A DNA stretch of 58,667 nucleotides. Origin: Pseudomonadales bacterium (GTDB lineage: Bacteria; Pseudomonadota; Gammaproteobacteria; Pseudomonadales; Azotimanducaceae). Positions 38,801-46,625 of this stretch are shown here, in pieces. The DNA is taken from the NCBI GenBank assembly GCA_028280225.1, contig JANQMF010000015.1:1-58667 (forward strand). The letters run 5' to 3'. The position numbers and the translations under genes were made by a program. Numbering within the stretch: the first letter of the stretch is position 1; every line of letters starts with the position of its first letter. The notes beneath the pieces are model-generated. The model had not been told where the DNA came from, ran no database searches, and saw only the letters and a program-made list of their open reading frames with translations.

Positions 38801-39207
38801 ACCTGAACCCATAAGTGGTGACGGATGGGCTCAAATAGGGTGATAAGAATCAGGTAGAAGGCAGTGTTTGGCTTGGCGCCTGGTTTGGCCTCAACTAGCC
38901 GGGCTGTACGAGGTGTAATCGCCCTGCCGAGGAGAATAACACTGTATATGCATACAGCTCCGGCTAGTGAGGATTGCTAGGATACAGAAAACTCAAATAA
39001 AAAAAAGTGGCAAATCGCGAAGTATTTTTCAGGTAGGGGAAATCTCTTTTGAGTTCAATATGTTAGCGATTCGCAATCCATAATATTTTCATTATTCGAT
39101 GGCTTACAAAGTGGCCACATGTTCTCACACTTTGCTGTTTGTGCCGGGACACACAATCTAAGACACTCGAATGTCAGCTTTTTTGCTGAGGCCTGGAAAG
39201 GTCTAGA
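38801..39207. other. Intergenic region after cysQ
   Basis: 407 bp without a gene. The main object is a nested inverted repeat at 38895-38967 (listed separately). The following AT-rich 150 bp contain A runs and would be expected to hold the promoter of the small gene at 39208. Confidence 0.5.
38895..38967. repeat. Nested inverted repeat (73 bp)
   Basis: Outer arms CTAGCCGGGCTGTA and TACAGCTCCGGCTAG pair with one extra base, enclosing about 45 nt. The 3' part holds a second palindrome CTGTAT-ATGC-ATACAG, which competes with the outer arm. No T tract follows. Could be a miniature mobile element, a transcript-stability structure or a conformational switch. Confidence 0.65.
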
Positions 39208-39486
39208 GTGGACACTTATCAAAAAATAATAGCAGGCCCAGCCGGCTTAAGTGCGGATGGGTGGATAAGAGGTTCGTGTTTTCAGTCCGCTTGGGAGACG
39301 TATGTGGACCGGATAAATGAGCCGCGAGTATCCGAGGGGGTACAAAAGCGGGTGGAGTTTTTGACCGAGGCCAATCGGTCTAATGAAGTATTGGCGCGGC
39401 GTATTGCTTTCCTCAGCCCTTATCTGTTCTGGTTGACGGTGGCGGTTCTGGGTACCGGTATTTTGCTGGTTAATCTTGCGGGTTGA
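39208..39486 (+). CDS. Small single-pass membrane protein, unknown
   Basis: The 92-residue protein is not recognised. GTG start with GGAAAGG at 39195-39201. Residues 1-65 are hydrophilic and mostly helical; one membrane segment (about 69-90, rich in Leu/Val/Gly) ends the chain. It is a tail-anchored layout, so the soluble part probably stays in the cytoplasm. A 15-bp palindrome, GAATACG-T-CGTATTC, lies just after the stop (39512-39526). Confidence 0.6.
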   Translation: MDTYQKIIAGPAGLSADGWIRGSCFQSAWETYVDRINEPRVSEGVQKRVEFLTEANRSNEVLARRIAFLSPYLFWLTVAVLGTGILLVNLAG

Positions 39487-39539
39487 TGCCTTTTGGGGAG
39501 CGGCTTATCGGGAATACGTCGTATTCGGCAGATACCGCG

Positions 39540-39920
39540 CTAAGCAAATTCCCGGCGCATAAGCCATTTTAGCGCCTGATCGTACTGATCAAATACCTCG
39601 GTTTTATCCATACTGCACGACATGTGATACAGACCGGCCAGGGACAGACGGTCCAGGCTGTCGTCCACGACTATGGCAATGCTGGACTTTACCTGAGGGC
39701 GGTAGGTTTCCAGTACAAAGGTGCGAAAGGCCGCCGCCGAGTGTGGGTTTGGCGTTAACCTTAAACCCCGCAGATCGACCAGGTGAGGCAGCTGTTCATC
39801 AAAACTTGGGTCTTGCAGCAGGGCTTCCCCCAGGTCAAAAGCCTCAGCTATTTCTACATTTTTGTTGCCGGTAATGGTGACGAGGCCATCGTCCTGATTG
39901 ATGTGATAGCCGCAGTTCAT
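39540..39920 (-). CDS. STAS/SpoIIAA-like protein, unknown role
   Basis: The 126-residue protein starts at ATG 39920; the open frame extends upstream without similarity. The fold pattern matches SpoIIAA/STAS-like domain proteins: a beta strand pair, G-L-V-T-I-T-G, then helix, L-P-H-L-V-D-L-R-G-L, helix, S-I-A-I-V-V-D, and R-L-S-L-A-G-L-Y-H. It lacks the conserved phosphorylatable Ser of anti-sigma antagonists, so a regulatory role cannot be assumed. Confidence 0.7.
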   Translation of the reverse strand: MNCGYHINQDDGLVTITGNKNVEIAEAFDLGEALLQDPSFDEQLPHLVDLRGLRLTPNPHSAAAFRTFVLETYRPQVKSSIAIVVDDSLDRLSLAGLYHMSCSMDKTEVFDQYDQALKWLMRREFA

Positions 39921-40117
39921 GGGCACGTCCGTTTTTATTCGCAATATCCTTGTCCAATATAAGTGAGAATCCACTGCGAAAGTGTGCGCTTGTCCCGCTT
40001 TTAATGTGCGCGTGGTATTTGGCTTAAGCAACTGGAACAATGCGCACAAAATAAACCGGCATGTGGGCGGATCCCCATGCCCGGCCTTAAGTGGCTTTTG
40101 GGTGAGGAGACAAAACC

Positions 40118-41251
40118 GTGCGAGAGATGCTCTTGGCAAAGACCCAATCAATCCTGCCGCAAATTAGTCAGCAGGCGGATTGGGCGGAACAACACGGCCG
40201 TTTGCATCCCCAGGCAATTGCCGCTTTGTGTGAAGCGGGTATCCCGCGCTTGTACCTGCCCGAATCCCTGGGAGGTTATGCCGTGGATCCGGTGACGTGT
40301 GCACTGCTTTGTGGTGAACTTGCGCTGGCTGATCCCGCGGCAGCCTGGCATGTCATGGTGTACAACGCGGCACGCCTGATGGCGGCCACCTGGCCACAGG
40401 AAATGGTGGAGGTGCTGTGGGGTAACAACCCGGACAGCTTAGTGGCCGCAAGCGGACATACCCCTTTTAAGGGGGTGCGGGACGGATCGTGCTATCGGGT
40501 GAATGGGCAAAACAGTTTTGTCAGCGGTGTCCACCATGCCGACTTCGTGATGTCGCCGATGCGGGTAGATGACCAAATGTTTACCGTTGCGGTGCCTATT
40601 GATCAGTGTGAAATTGTTGATAATTGGGATACCCTCGGCATGCGCGGTACGGGCAGCAACGATGTGCGGGTGAATGATGCCATTGTGCCTGCCACCTTGG
40701 TTGCACCGCTGATGGAACACGGTGTACGCAACAAGTACTATCACGGTACGTTGTTTCAGTGTCCGGCCCGGGTTGTTTTTGCCACCTATGTGCCGGTGGC
40801 CCTGTCCCTGGCCGAGCGGGCCATTGACGAGCTGGGGGCGCTGGCCGCTGACAAGGTGCCTTATGCCAGCGATCATAAACTGGCACGCAGGCCTCTGGCG
40901 CAACACCATTTTGGCCGGGCGTTAGCAGCATGGCGTAGCGCAAAATCCTACTTTTATACTGAGTTACAGGCAGTTTGGCAGCAAGCGGTTGAAGGCCGGG
41001 CTTTTGATGACAGGGCCCGGGCAGATCTTTATCTTGCCGGTACGCACGCCCTGCAAACCAGTGCCGTTGCGGTGAAACATGTGATTGATGCCGCAGGATC
41101 CAGCAGTTTACACAAGGGCACGCCCCTGGAAAGGATTCATAGAGATATGGAAACCCTGCGGCACCACGGATTTGCCAATGAATCCAGATACGCAAGTGTT
41201 GCTCAAGTCCATTGGGGGGTAGAGCTTGACTACCCGTTGTTGTTACGCTGA
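40118..41251 (+). CDS. Acyl-CoA dehydrogenase family / flavin-dependent monooxygenase-like protein
   Basis: The 377-residue acyl-CoA-dehydrogenase fold protein has an N-terminal helical domain with L-Y-L-P-E-S-L-G-G-Y, a middle beta domain with G-M-R-G-T-G-S-N-D-V, and a C-terminal helical domain ending H-W-G-V-E-L. The catalytic glutamate of true acyl-CoA dehydrogenases is not evident and A-G-S-S-S-L is in the C-terminal loop, so it is closer to the group D flavin monooxygenases (HsaA/PigM-like). GAGGAG precedes GTG 40118. Substrate unknown. Confidence 0.82.
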   Translation: MREMLLAKTQSILPQISQQADWAEQHGRLHPQAIAALCEAGIPRLYLPESLGGYAVDPVTCALLCGELALADPAAAWHVMVYNAARLMAATWPQEMVEVLWGNNPDSLVAASGHTPFKGVRDGSCYRVNGQNSFVSGVHHADFVMSPMRVDDQMFTVAVPIDQCEIVDNWDTLGMRGTGSNDVRVNDAIVPATLVAPLMEHGVRNKYYHGTLFQCPARVVFATYVPVALSLAERAIDELGALAADKVPYASDHKLARRPLAQHHFGRALAAWRSAKSYFYTELQAVWQQAVEGRAFDDRARADLYLAGTHALQTSAVAVKHVIDAAGSSSLHKGTPLERIHRDMETLRHHGFANESRYASVAQVHWGVELDYPLLLR

Positions 41252-41281
41252 CTCACTAACCGTCCAACAAGAGTCGAAGAA

Positions 41282-42268
41282 ATGAAGTTTGTAGTCTATG
41301 GCGCCGGTGGCATCGGTGGTGTGGTTGGTGCCCGGCTGGTTCAGGCCGGTTACACCACCACCCTGATCGCCCGGGGGGAACACGCTCGGGTAATGCGCTC
41401 CCGGGGCCTCTCCCTGGTCAGCCCTCAGGGGGTTGAAACTATTCCGGTTACGGTCGTTGAACACCCCGACCAGATCAAATTTGATGCGCAAACCATTGTG
41501 CTGATGTGTATGAAGTCCCAGCAGACCCAGGCGGCTTTGGCCGATCTGGCAGCACAGAAGGGTGCGCGGCATTGTAAAATTGTCTGCATGCAAAACGGTG
41601 TTGCCAACGAGCGCTTGGCAAGCCGCTTCTTTGCGCATATCTATGCCAGTGTGGTTAATCTGCCGGCATCGTTTTTAACGCCGGGAGAGGTGGTCACTCA
41701 CGCCCAGGGCTCGGGTGGTATTCTGGATACCGGACGTTTTCCCGAAGGGGTTGACGATACCGCCCAGACAATTTGTCAGGCGCTGACCAAGGCCGGCTTT
41801 AGTGCCCGGGCGGATGCCCGGGTCATGCGCCAGAAGTATGCCAAACTGTTGAATAATCTTGGGAACATTCTGCAAGCGGGGTTATCGGATACGGACAATA
41901 TCCAAGCCATCCACCGGCGTCTGCGTCAAGAGGCCCTGGCGGTTTATGCTGCTGCGGGAATTGGTTGCGCAACCCGGGACGAAACCCGTGCCCGTCGTCA
42001 GGGGGTATATAAGATGGCAACCATAGAGGGGTATGAACGGACGGGCGGCTCATCCTGGCAAAGTCTGGCCCGGGGCACGGGTAATTTGGAGACGGAGTTT
42101 TTAAACGGCGAAATTTGTCTGCTGGGGCGTATGCACAACGTACCCACACCTGCCAACGATTGTTGCGTAGAACTGGCGCACGAGCTTGTTGCCCGGGGTG
42201 GCCAGCCCGGGATATTCACAGCAGCCCGGTTGCAGCGGCTTATCGACGAAAGAGCCGGTACGGTTTAA
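41282..42268 (+). CDS. Ketopantoate reductase family protein (PanE/ApbA)
   Basis: The 328-residue dehydrogenase has an N-terminal Rossmann fold, G-A-G-G-I-G-G-V-V-G, the middle V-C-M-Q-N-G-V and the C-terminal ApbA_C helical domain, with K-Y-A-K-L-L-N-N-L-G-N and E-T-E-F-L-N-G-E-like residues. It lies 30 bp after the acyl-CoA-dehydrogenase-like gene, so the two may act together. A true PanE would make pantoate for CoA; several paralogues of unknown substrate exist, so the panE symbol is withheld. Confidence 0.85.
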   Translation: MKFVVYGAGGIGGVVGARLVQAGYTTTLIARGEHARVMRSRGLSLVSPQGVETIPVTVVEHPDQIKFDAQTIVLMCMKSQQTQAALADLAAQKGARHCKIVCMQNGVANERLASRFFAHIYASVVNLPASFLTPGEVVTHAQGSGGILDTGRFPEGVDDTAQTICQALTKAGFSARADARVMRQKYAKLLNNLGNILQAGLSDTDNIQAIHRRLRQEALAVYAAAGIGCATRDETRARRQGVYKMATIEGYERTGGSSWQSLARGTGNLETEFLNGEICLLGRMHNVPTPANDCCVELAHELVARGGQPGIFTAARLQRLIDERAGTV

Positions 42269-42819
42269 CAATTGTTGCGCCGTTGTTGTTTAAGGCTGTT
42301 AAGCGTTTTGGCCAGTTGCCGGCTGTCGGCTAAGCGGTAACCCTGACGCCGCCGTGTGTTGTGCTCTTTGAGCTTTTGCCGGGCTTCGGCGCAGTTTTGC
42401 CGGCGTTGGGTACGTGTGGCTTGAATTTGCCGTTGACGCTGTTTGCCCAGGGCGCTGTGCCTTGCCGCACTGATTTCCTGGCGTTTCGCCAACGCCTTCA
42501 GCCGTGTGCGTTCGGCGGCTGACAATGGCGGTATGGACAACCCCGAGGGTTCAGACAACCTGTGGCTGACAGCGTTTTTACAGGGGTAGTCGCTGTACAA
42601 AGGTGGCTGGCCTTCCGCAAAACAGCGATAGATGGTAGCGGCTTGGCTGGGGTTGGCCGGAGTCATGGGAAGGATCAGGATCAATAACGCGGCGGTTGCG
42701 GGTGGCACACGTGTGTGTCGGGTGATGCACCGGAATATTTGTTTTTCCTCCGCGCCTTCCCGCAGTCTTTCCTTCAGTTTTTTATCAGGTTCGCGACAAG
42801 CCAACATACCGGTGACCAT
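42265..42819 (-). CDS. DUF4124-like exported basic protein
   Basis: The protein has up to 184 residues and overlaps the previous gene by 4 bp at the convergent stop. A hydrophobic export signal (A-A-L-L-I-L-I-L-P-M) ends near A-N-P-S-Q-A, followed by A-T-I-Y-R-C-F-A-E-G-Q-P-P-L-Y-S-D-Y-P-C, a DUF4124-type motif with two cysteines. The rest is Arg/Gln/Lys-rich coiled coil. The start is uncertain: ATG 42819 gives a very long N-region; GTG 42708 would shorten it to a normal signal peptide. Role unknown. Confidence 0.65.
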   Translation of the reverse strand: MVTGMLACREPDKKLKERLREGAEEKQIFRCITRHTRVPPATAALLILILPMTPANPSQAATIYRCFAEGQPPLYSDYPCKNAVSHRLSEPSGLSIPPLSAAERTRLKALAKRQEISAARHSALGKQRQRQIQATRTQRRQNCAEARQKLKEHNTRRRQGYRLADSRQLAKTLNSLKQQRRNNC

Positions 42820-43238
42820 TCAGCCTTCTTGTATTAAGTGTGACTTGCCCGGGCTTAGGCACAATACAGGCGATGTGCCCCTCCGCCTGTGGGACAAAGT
42901 TGCACATTTATGCAGGAAGTGACGGGTTGTGTCAGGTAGCTGACATACAGCAGGGGTTGTTTACGTCACTATAAGCTCATGGACACACCACCACAGGGAT
43001 GTGGACCCTCCCCACCAATAGTGTGCTCCGAGGCCAATACTTAACAAGCACGTCAAACAAGAAGGCTATATTCTGGGTGGTGACAGTGAGAATGAGTATT
43101 AGAACCCGCAGCTATTTGTTCACGCTGGCCCTGGTTGGCCTGGCTTTAAACGCAAGCCTGATCCTGCTCAATTACTTCTAACCGAGCGCAATACGCTGGA
43201 GTGTAATCTGACTTTAAAGCAGATGCTTCCCGAAGAGC
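42820..43238. other. Intergenic region with one possible tiny membrane ORF
   Basis: 419 bp between two minus-strand genes. The only possible coding content is a plus-strand frame at 43092-43181. No terminator or known regulatory site was seen. It marks the left edge of the accessory-looking stretch. Confidence 0.45.
43092..43181 (+). CDS. Possible 29-residue single-helix peptide
   Basis: ATG-led frame M-S-I-R-T-R-S-Y, then a hydrophobic helix of about 20 residues ending N-Y-F. A GTG two codons earlier is an alternative start. Positive N-terminus and single hydrophobic span resemble small membrane peptides, but the ribosome-binding site is weak and chance is not excluded. Confidence 0.25.
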   Translation: MSIRTRSYLFTLALVGLALNASLILLNYF

Positions 43239-43787
43239 TTAGTCCCCTTGGGTTGGTTCGCCCGCCTGGTGCAGCGTTGCTATTATTCTCGCGTGATAGT
43301 CTATGGGAAAATTATGTGGCCAACGTGGTTGGGCCAGAGTCTCCGAGATATAGTCACGCAACTCAACGGGTAAGTTGTTATTGCCACCGAACTGTTGCCA
43401 CCAAGCCCGTCCGTACGGGTTACCGAGAAAGTAAGGAGCATCAGTGTCTATCCGCGCTTGCCATTCTTTTTCAATGAATCCGGCTGTTGCCAGATGGTAG
43501 GAATGCCGCCAATTCTCTACGTTGCTCCATATTATGGCTTCCAGTATGCGTTGCTCAGCCAGCGTGAGATCGGTAGGGTTTTGCAATGCCTTGGCCCACA
43601 CCTGCGCGCCGTTTTCGCCAATGAGAGATTGTTCCATCTGGATGGAAGCTTGGCTCTCCGACCGCAGCATTTCAGCTTTCAGAATTTCGTTATTTTGCTC
43701 AAGCTGTAAGTATACAAATACCAGTCCGGCTAAGATTCCAACATTCGCCGCTAGTTGAAGCCATCCATCGATCTTCAGCTTGTCCAT
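43239..43787 (-). CDS. Putative membrane-anchored protein, unknown
   Basis: The 182-residue protein starts at ATG 43787 (M-D-K-L-K-I-D-G-W), with GAGGGA 7 bp upstream. An earlier ATG lacks a site. One N-terminal membrane helix (about 8-30, A-N-V-G-I-L-A-G-L-V-F-V-Y-L) is followed by a helical region with W-S-N-V-E-N-W-R-H and W-W-Q-Q-F-G-G-N. Similar proteins are widespread in marine bacteria, but no function is known to me. Confidence 0.65.
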   Translation of the reverse strand: MDKLKIDGWLQLAANVGILAGLVFVYLQLEQNNEILKAEMLRSESQASIQMEQSLIGENGAQVWAKALQNPTDLTLAEQRILEAIIWSNVENWRHSYHLATAGFIEKEWQARIDTDAPYFLGNPYGRAWWQQFGGNNNLPVELRDYISETLAQPRWPHNFPIDYHARIIATLHQAGEPTQGD

Positions 43788-43933
43788 GTACCATCCCTCA
43801 AAGTTCAAGTCTGCAAAAGACTACTAGAGATCTTCAGACATCTGAATTGGGTCGACGCATTCGTTACCCGGAGCTTGAATGGTGGTTGCCGGTCAGCAGA
43901 ACGCGTCATTTAGTTTTACAGGGCCTGGAGCAG

Positions 43934-44797
43934 TTACTCACGCTTCTTCAAGACAACAGCAAATTCTGCTGCATCAGCATCATAGGGATTACCGGCTACA
44001 TCGCCGTACACCTCGTCGATCTCCAGCCCCGCTGATCGGGCTTCTTGCCCCAGACTCTCAGGCGTAAAGTACTGCAGCCAGTTGTAAATCTCCCGCTGCC
44101 GGTTGTGTTCGATGATGGTGTACTTATCAAGGCTGACCTGTTCCGCTGCGTATTTGAAACTGGAGACGAACGCGTAATAAGGCGCTTCAGACCAGAAACC
44201 ATTAAGCTGGTTCTTCTCGCAGTAGAACGCCTCGTCCTTATTGGCGAAGGCGCTTATGGCATACACATCCAGCACGATGCGCCCCCCGTCGGCTAACAGT
44301 TCTCTGAATTTTGTCAGCATCAGGGCGCGTTGCGCGGGAGAGAGCGCACAAAAATCGCACATGATCATAAGGATCAGATCAAATTTGCCGTCCAGCTGGA
44401 ACTTGAGGTAATTGGCCTCCACGTAGGTAATATCCAGCTGTTTTTCTCTCGCGAATTCACGCGCGTAGGTGATGGAGCGTGTGGAAAAGTCGATACCGAT
44501 GACATGGGCCTGCCGCTGGGCCAGGCGGGCGCTATACAACCCCGGGCCGCAACCAAAGTCAGCTATTTTGCAGCCTTCAGACAGATTGAAATGTGCCATC
44601 AGCCAACGGGTGGATTCATCCATGAACCGCCCACGTCTGGAGGAAACATCGATGTCCTCATTCAGATGGTACGCCAGCATCTGCGCGGACGTGTGCTCAT
44701 CCGTCCACAGGTCGCTTGCCGTGTACTTGGAAAAGGCCGCGGGCCTCTCATGTGCGGCTTCGAGCAAGCCAAAAAGTGAATTTGAGTTCATGGGCAT
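43934..44797 (-). CDS. Class I SAM-dependent methyltransferase
   Basis: The Rossmann methyltransferase has motif I I-A-D-F-G-C-G-P-G-L-Y, motif II G-I-D-F-S-T-R-S-I, and the post-I acidic loop D-L-I-L-M-I-M-C-D-F. The C-terminal part has Y-N-W-L-Q-Y-F-T-P-E-S-L, as in a group of small-molecule methyltransferases. The start is put at ATG 44797 (M-P-M-N-S-N), giving 287 residues; the frame is open 17 codons further up. The substrate is unknown. Confidence 0.83.
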   Translation of the reverse strand: MPMNSNSLFGLLEAAHERPAAFSKYTASDLWTDEHTSAQMLAYHLNEDIDVSSRRGRFMDESTRWLMAHFNLSEGCKIADFGCGPGLYSARLAQRQAHVIGIDFSTRSITYAREFAREKQLDITYVEANYLKFQLDGKFDLILMIMCDFCALSPAQRALMLTKFRELLADGGRIVLDVYAISAFANKDEAFYCEKNQLNGFWSEAPYYAFVSSFKYAAEQVSLDKYTIIEHNRQREIYNWLQYFTPESLGQEARSAGLEIDEVYGDVAGNPYDADAAEFAVVLKKRE

Positions 44798-44912
44798 GGA
44801 CGATACCAGAGCAGGTGTATATATCCGTATCGGATTGTTAGTGGACATGCCGCTACTTTGTAGCCGCGTTGGGTCAATTGCGGTTGTTCCCGATTAAGTC
44901 TACTGTGCCCGG

Positions 44913-45354
44913 ATGGAAGAGGTCACCGTATCAGACAATAGAGAAGACGTAGATTTCGAGTTCGTCTATCGATTTGTGTCGGAGCGATCAATCTGGGCCA
45001 CTGGGGTTGGGTTCAACCCAGCAACGGGCACTGGATAACTCAATGTGTATAAGCGCTTTTAATGAAGGCAAGCAGGTTGGATTTGCTCGTGTTGTAACGG
45101 ACTACGCTACATACGCATGGATAGACGATGTTTTTGTCGATGAATCAGCTCAAGGCCAGGGCATCTCACATTATCTGATAACGACCATCCTCGAACATAG
45201 TGACCTGAAATCTGTAGCTTCTTGGTGGCTTTCTTCCAGCAATCCAGTCGCTCGCTCGTTGTTCGAAAAGCACGGCTTTGCGATTCCCAATCCTGAACGC
45301 CTCGGTAAGCTTATGGCACTGCCAAAGCACCAAGGCGAAGATTACAGAACTTAA
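44913..45354 (+). pseudogene. GNAT family N-acetyltransferase, frameshifted
   Basis: Two frames together make one small GNAT protein. Frame from ATG 44913 gives M-E-E-V-T-V-S-D and R-F-V-S-E-R-S-I-W-A-T-G, then runs into a stop. The next frame gives Q-Q-R-A-L-D-N-S-M-C-I-S, Q-V-G-F-A-R-V-V-T-D-Y-A-T-Y-A-W, D-D-V-F-V and Q-G-Q-G-I-S, the acetyl-CoA site. The switch lies near 45003-45020, at runs GGGG and GGG; a 1-nt insertion or 2-nt deletion is needed, and the spacing in related proteins fits a 2-nt loss. It may be a real defect or an assembly error. Confidence 0.75.
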
Positions 45355-46133
45355 GTCCTCACCCGCAATTGGCCGCTGGCGAACTCTTCTGTTTGTCCGG
45401 AAAGCACCACGCGATCATTCAAAACCTCGCAGTAAATGGAGCCGCCACGAGGTGATAGTTGTTTTGCGCTTAACTTTGTTTTCTGCAAGCGCTGTGACCA
45501 AAAAGGTGCAAGGCCGGTGTGCGCGGCACCCGTCACGGGATCCTCCGGGATTCCCAGGCTTGGACCGAAGAACCGGGAAACAAAGTCGACCTTGCTGCCT
45601 GGCGCGGTTGGGATTAATGCGTTAAAAGGCAAAGCTGCAATCCGTTCCAGGTCAGGGCTTATGCCACGCAGCACATCATCGTTGCTGACCACCGCCAGTA
45701 CCGTTGGTCCCGCCACGGCTGCTTCTACCACATCCGTATTAAGGCAACGGGCTAATTCTCCCGTGTTGCCGTCGTAAGCGCTCACTTGTCGTGCCGGAAA
45801 ATCCATTGCCAGCAGCTCTCCTTCTTTTCGTACCGGCAACAGTCCGCTGCGGGTTTCAAAGACGACGGAGTCTTGATCCGGGTTTGCACGGAAGATGGCA
45901 TAAGCGGCGGCCATGGTTGCATGGCCGCACAGCTCAACTTCCACGCGAGGTGTAAACCAACGCAGTAAGTACTTTGTGTCTGCCTGGATGACAAAGGCGG
46001 TCTCCGAGTAGCCAAACTGCTGGGCGATGCGCAGCATCATCTGCTCCGGTAACCACTGTTCCAGCATGCAAACCGCCGCAGGATTGCCACTCATCGGTGA
46101 GTCCACAAACGCGTTCAGTATGGAAAATTTCAT
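45351..46133 (-). CDS. PhzF family isomerase-like protein
   Basis: The 260-residue PhzF/DapF-fold protein has an N-terminal F-V-D-S-P-M-S-G-N-P-A-A-V, E-T-A-F-V (likely catalytic Glu), R-W-F-T-P-R-V-E-V-E-L-C-G-H-A-T-M-A-A-A-Y and the second-half I-P-E-D-P-V-T-G-A-A-H. Most PhzF paralogues outside phenazine clusters have unknown substrates, and no phenazine genes are near. It is divergent from an ArsR regulator with a shared operator-like dyad, so it is a likely target of that regulator. Confidence 0.88.
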   Translation of the reverse strand: MKFSILNAFVDSPMSGNPAAVCMLEQWLPEQMMLRIAQQFGYSETAFVIQADTKYLLRWFTPRVEVELCGHATMAAAYAIFRANPDQDSVVFETRSGLLPVRKEGELLAMDFPARQVSAYDGNTGELARCLNTDVVEAAVAGPTVLAVVSNDDVLRGISPDLERIAALPFNALIPTAPGSKVDFVSRFFGPSLGIPEDPVTGAAHTGLAPFWSQRLQKTKLSAKQLSPRGGSIYCEVLNDRVVLSGQTEEFASGQLRVRT

Positions 46134-46150
46134 TTACCTATTGCCATCAT

Positions 46151-46174
46151 CTATATAGTTAATAGACTATTTAG
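46151..46174. promoter_or_regulatory. Dyad between phzF-like gene and arsR (putative operator)
   Basis: Arms CTATATAGT (46151-46159) and ACTATTTAG (46166-46174) match in 8 of 9 positions with a 6-bp spacer, directly in the 43-bp gap between two divergent genes. Size and position suit an ArsR-family dimer. Confidence 0.6.
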
Positions 46175-46176
46175 AT

Positions 46177-46494
46177 GTGGCCAACATAGCAATCGCAGAA
46201 CAACTCAAGATGCTGTCAAATGATCGGCGCATGCAGATTGTCGAATGGCTGCGGGACCCGGAGAAATACTTCCCGCCGCAACGGGACGGGGATCTGATTG
46301 AAGATGGCGTGTGTGTGGGCTTGCTCACCAGGAAGCTGGCGATCAGTCAACCCTCGGTGACCGCGCACATGCGACAGCTTGAACAGGCAGGTTTAGTGAC
46401 CGGCAAGCCAATCAAAAACTGGGTTTTCTACAAGCTTAATCAGAATGCAATAAACGAACTTCTGGCAGCGCTTAGAGAAAGATTAGGTGATTGA
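46177..46494 (+). CDS. ArsR family winged-helix regulator
   Basis: The 105-residue protein starts at GTG 46177. The winged helix has I-A-E-Q-L-K-M-L-S-N-D-R-R-M-Q-I-V-E-W-L, then L-A-I-S-Q-P-S-V-T-A-H-M-R-Q-L as recognition helix, and W-V-F-Y-K-L-N in the wing. The single Cys (D-G-V-C-V) does not form a known metal site, so metal sensing is not indicated. It is divergent from the PhzF-like gene and upstream (131 bp) of the putative selenoprotein, on the same strand. Confidence 0.88.
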   Translation: MANIAIAEQLKMLSNDRRMQIVEWLRDPEKYFPPQRDGDLIEDGVCVGLLTRKLAISQPSVTAHMRQLEQAGLVTGKPIKNWVFYKLNQNAINELLAALRERLGD

Positions 46495-46625
46495 ATCCAA
46501 CCGTTTTGGGCTGGATATAGACGGGCGATAGCCCCACTCACCATCTATGGACCCAACCACCACTATCGCGTTAGAGTTTTACGCCTACCGGATTTTCCGG
46601 CTCAATGTTTTCCGCAGGAGGAGTC

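Noticed and set aside
39512-39526. Terminator after the small membrane gene
   Set aside because: GAATACG-T-CGTATTC is a palindrome with a 1-nt centre and cannot form a useful hairpin; no T tract.
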